A stretch of DNA of 64,000 bases, taken from the NCBI GenBank assembly GCA_028564675.1, contig JAOVVO010000111.1:1-64000 (forward strand), given 5' to 3'. Numbering within the stretch: position 1 is the first letter of the stretch; each line of letters begins with the position of its first letter. Position numbers and translations under genes: made by a program. The DNA is from Onchocerca lupi (taxonomy: Eukaryota; Nematoda; Chromadorea; Rhabditida; Onchocercidae). This document shows, piece after piece, positions 51,986 through 63,421 of the stretch. The notes beneath the pieces are model-generated. The model did no database searches. It was not told where the DNA came from and saw only the letters and a list, made by a program, of their open reading frames with translations.

Positions 51986-53286
51986 CTAAAACATTCTTGC
52001 ATGGGTTCTGCCGAGTTCAACAACAGATTCTCATTATAACTCGTAAGAAACTTTACAGAATGGAAATGATATACCCAGAAATACAAATCATAGATCATCC
52101 ATCCAAAAGTGTAATGACTATTAATCAGAATTTTCAGTTATTGGTGTGAAGATAACAAAAAATATTTTAGGAAGAATAATACATAATAATCCTTCATGAT
52201 ATCATTCATTTATTTCTGAATACTACTACTAATAGTTATATTATGAACAATTATTAATTAAATCCAATCACTGCTACGACTTCACACTCCTCCCCTCCTC
52301 TCACACTGACTTAGTATCGCTTACGGAGTCCATCACATTCAAGTGAATACCATCAGACCTAAAATATTTTAGTGGAACACGGTTTTCACACACAACAAGC
52401 GCCTAATAATCACGGCCCTCCAGCAGTCGGGTAAATTCTGTAGACTACTTCGGATTGGTCTATCTTCATTTTTTGAGGTATTTGGGGAGTTGGGGAGAAG
52501 GTAAGTGGAGACTGATTAGACGAGGTGATGAGTTATTTCACTGGATTTTACGGGTTATCTCAGCACAATTACTGCTATAACATTTCTTCGAAAACGGTTG
52601 TAGCTGGTGTGCTGATGTGAGAATAATGTTGCCACGAAGCTCGAGAGAAGTTTCTTGTAATTGTTCTAAATTCAGCATTTCTTCAGAATTAAGTAGCGCT
52701 CTTTTAATCTCTTACTTTCCTTTATTCTATTAATAATGCTAGTTGATGTGACTGTCGCTTGCACGAGCCGCGAACTTTTCCGGAATTAAACTTATATTGT
52801 ATTAATAGTAGTTCAACTTAAAACGGATAATGCTATGGAAAAGATCTTTTAGTTTGGCCAGAAATCTTGTGTGATTTTTGTGATGAAAACTATTTTTTAT
52901 CTCTTATGTTTATCCTAGATTGAAGTATCTGGTAATCCTTGTGACTATAATTCAGCTTAGCTCAACCGATGTTTTAAAAGTATTGGAATGCTGATTATTA
53001 AACTGCCGGCTTTATTTTTGTAGTTTCAAGTTTGCAGTACTAGTCATATGATGAGTCCCAAGTATTCTTATAGGTGGAAAAAGGAAACTCAACATTAACT
53101 AATATAGCAATAAAATGGAAGATCTGATATCTCATTTCTAATTATTTCCCCAATGATTTCATCATGTTCGGCAAGATTGAAATTTGTTTTGTTCTACCGT
53201 TTAATATTTCACTCATCAGCGCAGTTTTTGATTTTCAGCTTTATTACTGGTGAATTTATTCTGTGACAATATCGCGTTTCATTCAG
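51986..53286. promoter_or_regulatory. shared divergent promoter region, SRP68 / SmD2
   Basis: The 1.3-kb gap between the SRP68 start (-) and SmD2 start (+) must hold the promoters and outrons of both genes. A GC-richer, CT-rich block at about 52260-52480 (TCCTCCCCTCCTCTCACACTGA region) is the best promoter candidate. No TATA box can be assigned with confidence. Confidence 0.45.
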
Positions 53287-53290
53287 GGAG

Positions 53291-53906
53291 ATGGCTACGT
53301 AAGTTTAATTCACATTAGTTTCACTTTCTAGTCATCTGTGAAGGTAGAAAGGTATATTAATATTTTAGATTAGCAAAGCCACGTTCTGAAATGACTCAAG
53401 AAGAGTTAGCAGCTAAAGAACAAGAGGAATTCAACGTTGGTCCACTTTCTGTGCTTACACAGTCAGTAAAGAATAACGCGCAAGTTTTGATCAATTGCCG
53501 AAATAACAAGAAATTGCTTGGTCGCGTAAAAGCTTTTGATAGGTTCATTAATTATTATTATTTATCCACGCTAACAATAATGATAAAGAAGTATTATAAG
53601 TTTAGTTATATTTAATATCATATATATGCTTTAAATATAGCCATCTGGCTAAACTGTGTTACAGTCTTCTCATCTATTGTTTTGTTTATGAAGGATATAA
53701 GTTATCAGTTTATTCTTTTCAGGCATTGTAATATGGTTTTGGAAAATGTTAAAGAAATGTGGACAGAATTACCAAAGACGGGCAAAGGAAAAAAGAAAGC
53801 GAAACCCGTTGCGAAGGATCGTTTTATTACGAAAATGTTCCTGCGCGGCGATTCTGTTATCATTATATTGAAAAATCCGGCAGTTTCCGGTCCAGAATCC
53901 ACCTAA
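53291..53906 (+). CDS. snr-4: small nuclear ribonucleoprotein Sm D2
   Basis: Core Sm-ring protein of U1, U2, U4 and U5 snRNPs in the nucleus. Three exons: 53291-53298 (8 coding bases), 53369-53542 and 53723-53906, giving 121 residues (human SmD2 has 118). Residues 25-72 hold the Sm1 motif: FNVGPLSVLTQSVKNNAQ, VLINCRNNKKLLGRVKAFDR and HCNMVLENVKEMW. The lysine-rich insert (TGKGKKKAKPVAKDR) and the Sm2 motif KMFLRGDSVIIILKNP follow. The first intron is 70 bases with a normal gtaagt donor. The second uses GTTCAT, yet the protein match across the join is exact. The acceptor ttcattcag ends four bases before the ATG, so the transcript is probably trans-spliced. The AATAAA at 53917-53922, only 11 bases after the stop, may be the poly(A) signal. 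Confidence 0.97.
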
Positions 53907-53922
53907 ATAATGCGATAATAAA

Positions 53923-55404
53923 ATTTGTGTTTTGGAAGAACATTTGCAACTGTTCCATCGAAAAAGTACTTCCCCGTATTGAGTTTTTTTTTCGAATCAT
54001 TTTTCATTTGCTGTTACTTTTAATTTTTAAATACAGATCTTACTGTGTGCATTAGCAATTACAACATAGTCATAACTTTATCGCCAGAATCCGACCAATT
54101 ATTCTTCAGAGCACCGAAATATCTTCTTATACTTTTCGCAGTATAATAATTTCTAGAACTACCAGAATTTTTTTGACTGCTGACTCTTGGGGTATGTGTA
54201 TTTCGGAATTTTTCCACTCATAAAACGATTTTGGGAGATCATATTTTCTTCTGAATTTTGCGATAATTTACTCGATGAACATAATTTAGAAACAAGTTGT
54301 AATCATGCCATGAAGGATGTAGTCGAAATGTTTGTTCAGCTATATCCTGAATAAAAACAATACGGTTCCAGTTCACATCCATTTGATGTCAGTGTGATCA
54401 AGAAGATCTTGTCCATTTAAGATATTAATTATACACTCATGCGTAAATACTTCACTACTTTTAAATATTCATATATTCAGAGTTTCGAATTTCCTCGATC
54501 TTAATCAAACCAGAAGGAAATATTTCAAAATCTTTCAAATATCCGAAAATCTTTAGCGCGCTAAAACTTGACACGTCTAAGATTTTTATAGTGACAATAC
54601 GTTAATGACCAGTATATACTGATTCTTCACTGACCATCAGTATTAAGAAGTACCTGTACGAACTAAACAACACTATTCTCCAAGAAATGGTGACATTCGA
54701 AATCTCTAGAAATTCGAATTTGTAAACGTAAAGATATTTTTACAGCTTGTGAAAATATATTTGTATGAATAGTTCTGAATTTTTTTGAAAGCACACTATT
54801 TCACATCAATGCATAGAAATACAATTTAATAAGTTCTCTATGCTAAAACAAATCTCGTGATAAAACACATTAATTTTTGAAAGAATATGATTCTAATGTG
54901 CTATCGTGAAATACCATCATGAAAAATTATAAACAAGATTTTAATATTCCACCGTAAAATAACATAAAAAGCGTACATCTGAAGCTATTTACAGAACTAG
55001 AATGGGAAAGAATAAGATTTCTTACGAAAATATATAGCAGCAATACACGAAAAAGTGAAGAATCAGCTTTCCTTATAAATAAGAAAAAAAGCAATCTCAA
55101 AGACAAAAACAGGCTTTTCAAACCAACAGCCACAGCAGCAATATATTTTAGTAGTAACTAAAATTGCAAAATCTTCGAGCTTAGGTATTTATATAATACA
55201 TAATGAAACATTAATTCAATGCATAAGGAGAGATTCAGCCAATCATTACGGATCGATTTGAAAGAGAAATTTTCATTTTCCAGGCAAATCATTCACCGAA
55301 AAAACAATCTGAACAGGACATAACAGAGAGAAAGAAAACAGCAGATGCGAGCGATAATGAGTTGAATTAAAATATCTACATGAAGATTATCATCAACTAA
55401 ATTT
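53923..55404. other. intergenic between convergent SmD2 and BSD-domain genes
   Basis: Contains the 3' UTRs of both convergent genes. No gene, RNA or repeat recognised. Confidence 0.5.
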
Positions 55405-58400
55405 CTATTCATCCCAATTAATCCATCCGTCGCTCTTATTTGATGAGTTGTTTGAATCAGCTTTTGGCGTCTGTTGGCCACTTTCGTCATGCAATTCCTA
55501 AGTTATCAGCATGTAAGATCAAATGCTTAAACTTGAAAATGAAGAAAAAAAAAAGAAAAACAAAGCTTATGAATGATGCACATAGCGAGAACGAAATAAT
55601 GAAGAGAAATTTCATGCATTAATAAATAAAGTAGTTGCAGCATACCTGTATGTCAACATTTGTACTAGAACACAGGCTCCAGCTTTCATCCATTGTTGAT
55701 CGTCTATCTAGACTGATCTGACTTTGTGTCAGTTCTGTATCTCTATTAAGACAACTCTCAAATCTGTTAGAACCTATAACAGGATTTAAAATAACAAAAA
55801 AAAAAAAAAAAAAAAAAAATAGAAGCTTTAATCCATTTCCTTATTCAAATCTTGGGAACATGCTCAATACAAGCCTATTCCCATTAAAGAGGTAATATCA
55901 AAAGTAAGGATAAGCACTGACCGGAAATAATTCAATCTAAAAATGATTTAGAGAAATAATTTGACTCATTACTGTTTCATTTCAGGAAAATTGCTTCAGT
56001 GTATATCAATAAATTATTTCCTGGTAAAAAACTTTGAGAGCACGAAAATATTAATAAAAGGTGTAGCAATCTTTAAATAGGAAATGAAAACATACTAAAA
56101 AAAAATTAAGAAATTAAGACATACTTTTTTCTCCGAAATTTGTCGTCCGCTTTTGCCTTTGTATAGTTCCATTCTCGTCATCTTGCGACAGTTGTTTTTC
56201 AGCATCAACTTTACATTGTTCTAGCAGTTCCATCTGATAAACTCTGTAGAAATACCTCGCCCAAAAAACCACATTCTCAATTTTTTCAGGTACCTTAATT
56301 CTTTAGATTAATCCCCTCAGTTATTCAATTTGCTTAAGAGAAACACCATGCGAATTTTGTTAAAATATCTTTTATGACTGTTACGTCCGACACTTCGCTT
56401 TTGCAACTTATCTTAATGACTATAATATCTTTCTACCTAAAATGAACAAATTACCATATTCCTTTGACTAAGTCAACATCAATATAAGACGCTTCTAACT
56501 ATTCAAAATAATTAATTTCAATATTATTAAAAATACGAGATAAAATTCGCGAAACACCTCTTTCGGAACTTGTCCAACAGTCCAAAGGTATGTGAAACTG
56601 TTCAAACTGTTACGAACAGAAAATGCCTTGCTATGATTACCATTTCTTGATATAAGGCTCTGATTCGGGGACAATTAGCAAGCAAAGCATTGATTTCGCC
56701 ATCATACTCAATCAACTTAAAATCGTCGCACCACATCTTGAATAATTGCTTATCACCTTCTGGGATTTTCATATATGTATCCGGGTTCGTTTGAATCTCA
56801 TGCAGAATATGCTGCAAGACTAGCAATTTAATAAAAAATAAAACATTTGCACTGAAATTCACAAATTTCTATTCACCAATATCTGATCCGTTATTATGAA
56901 CACAAAAACAGTTTTTAAAGAGGTACCAAAATGTTCTTGACATATGATGTTATGCTCAGTACCTTGAATCATCGTTAGAGAAATTGTTTATGAAGATAGT
57001 TGCATTGAGATTCTAAATAAAAATTCCATCATTACTATCAAATTTTTGTAAACTTGAGAAGGTTCTCAAAAATTACATGGGGTAAATCGCTTCTGTTTGT
57101 AGATTTTATCTGTGGATAAATACTTTCTGTAAATTCATCCTCGCCTTCAGCCGTATTTTCTTGCGCAATATTTTTTACTGTATCAACTATTATTTTGATC
57201 CATGAATTGTCTGTTATCGTAGGTACTGAAGATAGCCTTGATGCCCATTCAATAGCATGTGTCGAACTCGATTGTCCGGTCTAGAGAAAATTATTTTATG
57301 AATTTGAATTAAAACTGACAACTATAAATTGAGAATTTATTTCAAAAGTCTCACTGACCGTTAATGTAAAGAATGATATCCACAATAAAATCAAATTAGT
57401 TATACTTGTATCCATAATAACGGATGGAATGTTCATTAAAAAAGTCATTAATAAACAAAAAGAAACTCAACTCAATTAAGTCGATTTACTTTGAATTTAA
57501 TTGGTACAAAAAAAAGTCATAATTTCCTCCGCAACGTGTTTAATTACTTTTCCAACTTTATTTTACTTCAGTTATACTTCAACAAAAGTCCCATTTGCAA
57601 TCCAGAACTCACTTCATTTGTGGTACTTTCTATTTTTTTCCCCTCTTCTTTTTTTTGCTCATTATTCTCTCCTTCCAAGCTCATAATTTGCTGCAAATTG
57701 TAAGCCTGCTGCCTGACACTTTCAACAGTAGTATTTGCCAATGCGCTTGCTTCATTAGCTACCACATCCCCAAACTCAGTTAGATCTTTTTTGACCAATT
57801 CGAATGTTGTATAAGTCTGAAATTAAATCATCAATAAATATACAAAATATGGCTTTTAGAATGATTATTGTCTTGAAAAGGAAAACAATTTTCTCTGCTA
57901 ATCTAACATTTAATGATATTGACAACTATATATAATACTGCAACTTGAAAACAGGGTCAGGATAAAAAGTCCGACAAATGTGATAGTCTTGTAAAATTTT
58001 TTCGACCGAACAAAAATCGCGTAGAGGCGTCGGAAAGATATTCTAGTTTACAATTTATCTGTCCGTTCGTTTAACTTTAATTAATTAAAATGCTACAAGA
58101 ATTAATACGAAATTTGTTATTAGAATTAAGTTTCAACAATACTAAGAATATGGTAAAAAAGTACGATACTAAGAATATGGTAAAAAAAGTTGACAAAAAG
58201 AAAAGAATATGAATAATTTGCAAATTAATATCACACAACTTTAACCATCAATGAGGAGAAAATTTCCATAAAACTTGTATAAGTATAGTACCACTGATGA
58301 ACTCTGTAGCACATCCTATCTCTCTTGATACGATAAGGATGACAGCAATAGGAATGAAATAAATCAAATGAACGAAATCTTACCTTTTCTTTAGCGGATC

Positions 58401-58536
58401 GAAACCAGGCCGAACTCGTGCTAACCCATCCTCGGAAAGAATAGATATTTTTCCCCGCTTCTTCTTTCTTATTATTAGTAGGATTTTTTTCGCTTGCCAC
58501 AGTTTCCATTTCTGCTGCATTTTCAACATTCTTCAT
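55405..58536 (-). CDS. BSD domain-containing protein, BSDC1-like
   Basis: Member of the BSD-domain family close to BSDC1; molecular role not well known. Seven exons in coding order: 58384-58536, 57613-57816, 57077-57280, 56641-56811, 56125-56293, 55646-55773, 55405-55497. Phases join to 373 residues. The N-terminal half matches BSDC1: WVSTSSAWFRSAKEK, then LVKKDLTEFGDVVANEAS. The BSD domain spans about residues 190-265: HEIQTNPDTYMKIPEG, FKMWCDDF, EINALLANCPRIRALYQEMV, then VP...VVFWARYFYRVYQME, including the paired FW signature. A polar, charged tail ends in WINWDE, similar to the acidic tryptophan C-terminus of BSDC1. Exon 5 uses a ttaag acceptor, supported by the fit of the VP..FW motif. 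The acceptor gttttag nine bases before ATG suggests trans-splicing. The exon 4 start (after ttgcag) was chosen on phase. Confidence 0.88.
58139..58187. repeat. tandem duplication, 2 x 22 bp
   Basis: The 22-mer ATACTAAGAATATGGTAAAA(AA) occurs at 58139 and again at 58166 with a five-base spacer, inside intron 1 of the BSDC1-like gene. Confidence 0.85.
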
Positions 58537-59055
58537 TTTATCATACTAAAACGTCTTCAATTTCAAAAATAGAACCGAAAATAAAAAATCAAATGTCAAA
58601 TCAAAAACTACGATTTTAACAATCCAATTTAGAATCTTAGTTTCTGACTTGATGTTTGACCAAAACTTAAATTTGGAAGTGTTTCGTACTGAAATCTGAA
58701 ACCAGCAATGAAATTCACCCGCCAGGTAAACTCAACAACCCACCGCAGTCCCATTTCACTCATTCCAAATAGAATAACATCAATATTTTTATCAATATTC
58801 TATAAACACGGCCATCTTATGCAACTTATTCGTCTTAAGGAAGGAATTAAGTTCTTTGTTTTAAAATTAATTTCGTAAAATCTTCGAGCCGTTTCCAAAT
58901 TTCTTGGTAAGTTTTGGTCTTTAATAGTTACTGGATTTTTTTGTGAATTTTGTTACTCGTAAAATTTAATAGTTTTAATTATTTGCTCGTATTGATGGCA
59001 TCATGACCTTATTGACCCATAGAAAAATCCGATAATATTGCAATTGCTCACTATT

Positions 59056-59612
59056 CTACTCCAACAGCATTTCTTCAAAAGATTGGTTCCGATTATCTGC
59101 TTCCATATCTAAGGTTCGATAATACTTTCTCCCCCACCTTTAAGTTTTGGAGGATTGATATGCTTTGATAAAATCTTGTGTCATATCACGATGTAATTAC
59201 TTTTTATGGCATCAATTATGGTACCATATTTTTGAATTGAAAGAATAATTTCTCGATAAACTTTGTTTTTTATTGGCTGTGGTCTCATTTGTTCACTTCG
59301 TTCTTGCAATCCACGCAAATGTCATATCAATCGGTATGAGTTTAGTGAAACATATCCATTCATGCTATACATCTTTTTATGCTGAATGGTACAGTTTTGT
59401 TTGATAACGCACTTGTCAAAGTTTATTTTAAAATTTGAATGTTGGATTCTTCACTTCGATAACTTCCGAAAAATCCTTGTTCGTTACGATAATTTCTTCT
59501 TCAAAATTAGGATCAATATATATGGGAGGACCATCTCAATTCTTGGTTTAATGTTCGGCACTAAAGTTCCATAACTTGTTTGAGTCTTCAGTGTTTCATA
59601 TCTTTTAACACA
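59056..59612 (-). pseudogene. broken protein-coding relic, family unknown
   Basis: Read from 59612 downward, several gene-like peptide segments lie in order but in different frames. VKRYETLKTQTSYGTLVPN then KPRIE is followed by a shift to DGPPIYIDPNFEEEIIV and SEVIEVKNPTFKF, then a stop. After a degraded interval come HLRGLQERSEQMRPQPIKNK and YREIILSIQKYGTIIDAIK. A TGA is followed by KILSKHINPPKLKGGGE. Another stop and shift lead to MEADNRNQSFEEMLLE. The amino-acid make-up (Pro, Gly, Asp, Glu, Arg) is that of a globular protein, unlike chance frames here. No splice pair of sensible length explains the interruptions, so a pseudogene is favoured. Sequencing errors or unusual introns remain possible. 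The order of segments recalls a small mitochondrial ribosomal protein, but I cannot name it. Confidence 0.45.
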
Positions 59613-60031
59613 CACAAAAAAAAAAAGTGATATTGTGACGGAGTGCACGATTGGTGATCAAAAACTTCAGTTTAGAGCTATTCACTTTTTCAGTTTAAGA
59701 TAAATTGAAATTTTAAATTGATTTAGTCTCTTTCTAGTGTTTCCCTTATTTCATCGCACATAATGATTTAATCGAAATATTCATTCTATCTTTTTCTTTC
59801 GTATCGTTTAAGAAAAAAATTAAATAATTCAAGAAAAAAGAAACTATAATAATTTCAAATCTGGGACAGATTATAAGAAAAACTTTTAGAACCATAATAA
59901 ATATATCAGAAAATATATTTCGGTAATAATTATTGTCCATTTATTTTATTTTTACTGAAAATATAAATTATAATGCAGATTACTAATCTTCGCTCTTAAA
60001 TTCCGTTTTTTAGGTACAAATTTAAGAACTT

Positions 60032-60990
60032 ATGAGTTTGTTTATTGGAAAAATGTCGCCATTATATAAGTTCTTATCCACCTGATGCATGGCAATTGTT
60101 GTTTTTATGGAATTGTTTGTTGACAACTATAAAATTTTGTGTACTGTGTTGTAAATACATGTCGAAGGTCAAACTCTTGCTGAAACTGACATAGCGAAGA
60201 TCGAGCGGCTCCCGCTTTTTCCTCAAGCAATTGGGACTAAAAACATTACTGTGGACATTTATACGGAGGAGATGGGGAGATCAGCAAAGATCACAGATTT
60301 CTTAAGAAACGTCGGGATTATGTTAAGAGGTTGTGTGTTGGTTTTCAAAGTAGGCTATAATTTCGTTCGATTTCTTACTTTTTCATATCCGCTGTTTTCC
60401 GAGCTCTTATCTAAGGATTAGGCTCAAAAATTTGAGAAATGATTAGAAGCAGAAATTAATAGGACGGCATGAATCACTGATCTCAGGCCATTACCAGTTT
60501 ATAATCTGAAAATGCTGACGTTTTAATGGTGTAAAAGATGTTCTATGCAGACCAGAAGTTGAATTTTTCATTAGTTCGTTATATTTGGTTAATATTTGAA
60601 CAAAATTGAGGAATTATCAATGAAAGGCAACATAAAATTTTCGACTTCGGTCATTTCTTTGCAAAGCGTTTACTGTTTTTTGCGTTCCGGAATTGGTTCA
60701 ATACATTGTGTTAAATTGAATTTACAAATTAAAGCTTAGATCCATTTCTAGCCGAAATAATTAAAGCTCTCAGAATCATCTATAACTATTTGATTTGCCT
60801 GGTTACACTAATTTTTGTGGAGATGTCATTATGGTTGGTAGAAGTGTCATCAAGATAACACAAGTTCGAAAAGAGTGTAAAGGACGAAAGCAATCTATGT
60901 GGGTTTGGTTAAGAAGAACCGCAACAAATTTCTGTATGTATATTTCTTTGAAACTTTTTCACCTGTGCATTAGTTTATCGAAAATTTAAA
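60032..60990 (+). other. possible exons or gene remnant, unknown
   Basis: An acceptor ccgttttttag (ends 60013) precedes an ATG at 60032 by 18 bases, like the gene starts elsewhere in this window, but that frame closes after 17 codons. The interval 60156-60420 is GC-richer and open in more than one frame for 45-60 codons. A further open patch, ending at a possible donor TTCT|gtatgt near 60933, encodes a basic peptide (GRSVIKITQVRKECKGRKQS). No frame can be followed through and no family is recognised. Confidence 0.2.
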
Positions 60991-60999
60991 AAATCGATT

Positions 61000-63130
61000 C
61001 AAACTAAGCGATTTTGTTTCATTTGCTCACATATACATAATGTCTTCGAATGCAAATTCTAAGACAAAGTGGACAATTTTTCGAGAATAAAATAACAATT
61101 TGTTGCATTCATTCATAAATAAATGCTTTCATTTATTCGATCAACGGAATCTTTGTTATTCATATTAGATTATATTGGTCATTGATCCCAATACAGTAAT
61201 GGCGCTAAACAGTAACAGTTTGTTGAGCAGACAGCAGAAACATTATTTTGCTGAAAAAGTAATAAAGTTTAATTAGATCAATTAGACTCAGGACACTTAG
61301 TTGAAAATCTTAATCATTCCAACGTTAGGATTTTCACATGTTATATTTCTCATGCTTGAATTTTTAATTCTTTTGCATTTCACCGATTTCTTCGCTTTGA
61401 TTAAAGTGTATTTTCATGCTATATTATTAAGCTATCTTTGTGATAATTTTTACTACCGAACAATTGTTCCTTCAAGTCTTTTCGATAAATTGATGCTGGA
61501 AGTTTCGCACAAGAAACGCAAATGCGATTGTGAATTGTGAATTCTTTTTGAAAGAAAATGTATAATAACTATTCTTGGCCCTTCTTTATTCATCTGATGG
61601 ATATATATTACTCAAATCACTAGGCTGTTGAAAGCAAACAACTTGTCACCGCCAAATATTATCACTTCATAGGAATCATGGAAAATATATCGTATTTTAA
61701 ACATTTTAAAATATATGCTTTAATCAGTCAGGATGTATTGAAAGAAACAAAAACGTTTCAATGAGATGTTCATTTCTTTTTTCATTAGTTGAAATTACAG
61801 CACCTAAGGTACTTATATTACTACTTATGCATTCATTCGAAAGTTTTCTCATTTTTCGCAGCGAATGAGTTGTTTAGAAATTCGTCAATTATTCAGCCAT
61901 TTGTTGCTTTAATTTATCAGTAGCAATATGGCACTGTATACAAATTTAATTATGCCCTATTAATTGATTTACTATCATTTTAATCTTTGCCTCATAATGA
62001 GAGCACCAACAATAAACTTTTTTTTTTAAATAATATATGTCAAATGTAAAAAAAATTTCATGCAAAATCCATTTTGTGCTTTAAATGTTTTCAAAAAAAA
62101 AAAAAAAAATTATTGGAAATGGACTATACTCTTTGAAGTATCGTTTTGATGAATTCTGTTGATTTTGAATTCTGCAAGCAAGAATTAAAACTCAAACAAT
62201 TTTCTATTCTATCTCTCCCACTACTGATTTTCGTCACAATGATAGAGTTATCATGCTTTGATATCATTTAATAGCTCTAATCTATCATGGTTTAATTTTT
62301 GCACAAAATATTTTATAGGTTGTTTAAATAGAAAATCTGCAGACAGAGATGAGTTTCGAGTTCTGAAATACCTTTACTGTTAGTATAATGAGGTCTTGAG
62401 ATAGTCAGTCAAAAAACTAATTGATTTATAATCCATAAATATTTATGTTTACGTGTAACTCTTTTGATAGGCGCTATATGCATCCAATTATATGTTTAAC
62501 TTAACTTGTTACTCGACCTTTACAACGAGTAAAATAAATACTTATTCCATTATGAATATTCAAAAAAGCACTAAAATTAAACCTTCCAAATTATTTTTCA
62601 AAATGAGATTTGGCTGTATTTGTGTGAAATTTAGATGGGCCAAGAAAAAGAAAGAGTCAAAATAGTTCTATGGATCAATAGGCGAAGTTTTTCTTCATCT
62701 TAATATCATTTATGTCCTGAATGATTCATTTTTTGTGCTTACTTTAACTATGCATTGTATCAAATATGAAAGCGTAATTCTCAAGCTCTCATTCATCGTT
62801 CTCTCTTGACTACTGTATATTTGAGTAGATCGAATTCTAAAAATTTCAATTTATTTCAATAGATTTTGTTCCTTTCACAGATTTTCCGTCCTCTTTACCT
62901 CCCATTTTTGCTTAGCAATGGTCACAATCTTTCTTTTGTATCATTTATGAAAATTTCCAAATCTAATTATTTTTTGCGAACCGGACTTAAAAATTGAGTC
63001 TAAATTAAATTTGAATCAGAAATGTAATGGAACTTATAAAATCAACTAATCCTTATTTTGAAGTATTCTGTAGTAATATAATCATTTACCAAATTTCTCA
63101 ACTTTTCCAAAAAACTAATGCATTGATTTC
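61000..63130. other. intergenic, no gene seen
   Basis: AT-rich DNA with poly-A and poly-T runs. Open frames are short and hydrophobic-biased; nothing recognisable. Confidence 0.5.
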
Positions 63131-63133
63131 CAG

Positions 63134-63258
63134 GGGATCCATACGGTCTTTTCGGGAAGCTGCTCAAAAGAATCAAAAAGATATTCTTCACGCTTGCAAT
63201 TACAATCTTATCCTTTCAATTGAAGAAAAATGTTGATACAAAACAATGTCACTCATCG
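63134..63258 (+). other. candidate upstream exon of the right-edge gene
   Basis: The acceptor gatttccag and the donor TCG|gtactg bound a 125-base stretch that is open in the phase needed by the next exon. It encodes a basic stretch followed by about 14 hydrophobic residues. A competing frame is also open through most of it, so the call is tentative. Confidence 0.35.
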
Positions 63259-63421
63259 GTACTGAATTTATGCTTGTTTGGGATTATTTTCAAATGTCTT
63301 TCCTGATCATTTCCCTTTAAACCATATAACCTCAAATCATGATCATTCCCATCAAATCTTACAATAACCAAGGAAAAGTGAGTTCATATTTTTCTGAATC
63401 TTGTTTATTCATTCTAATAAG

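Noticed and set aside
53682..54055. Alternative frames and antisense frames over SmD2 exon 3
   Set aside because: Shadows of the conserved SmD2 coding exon.
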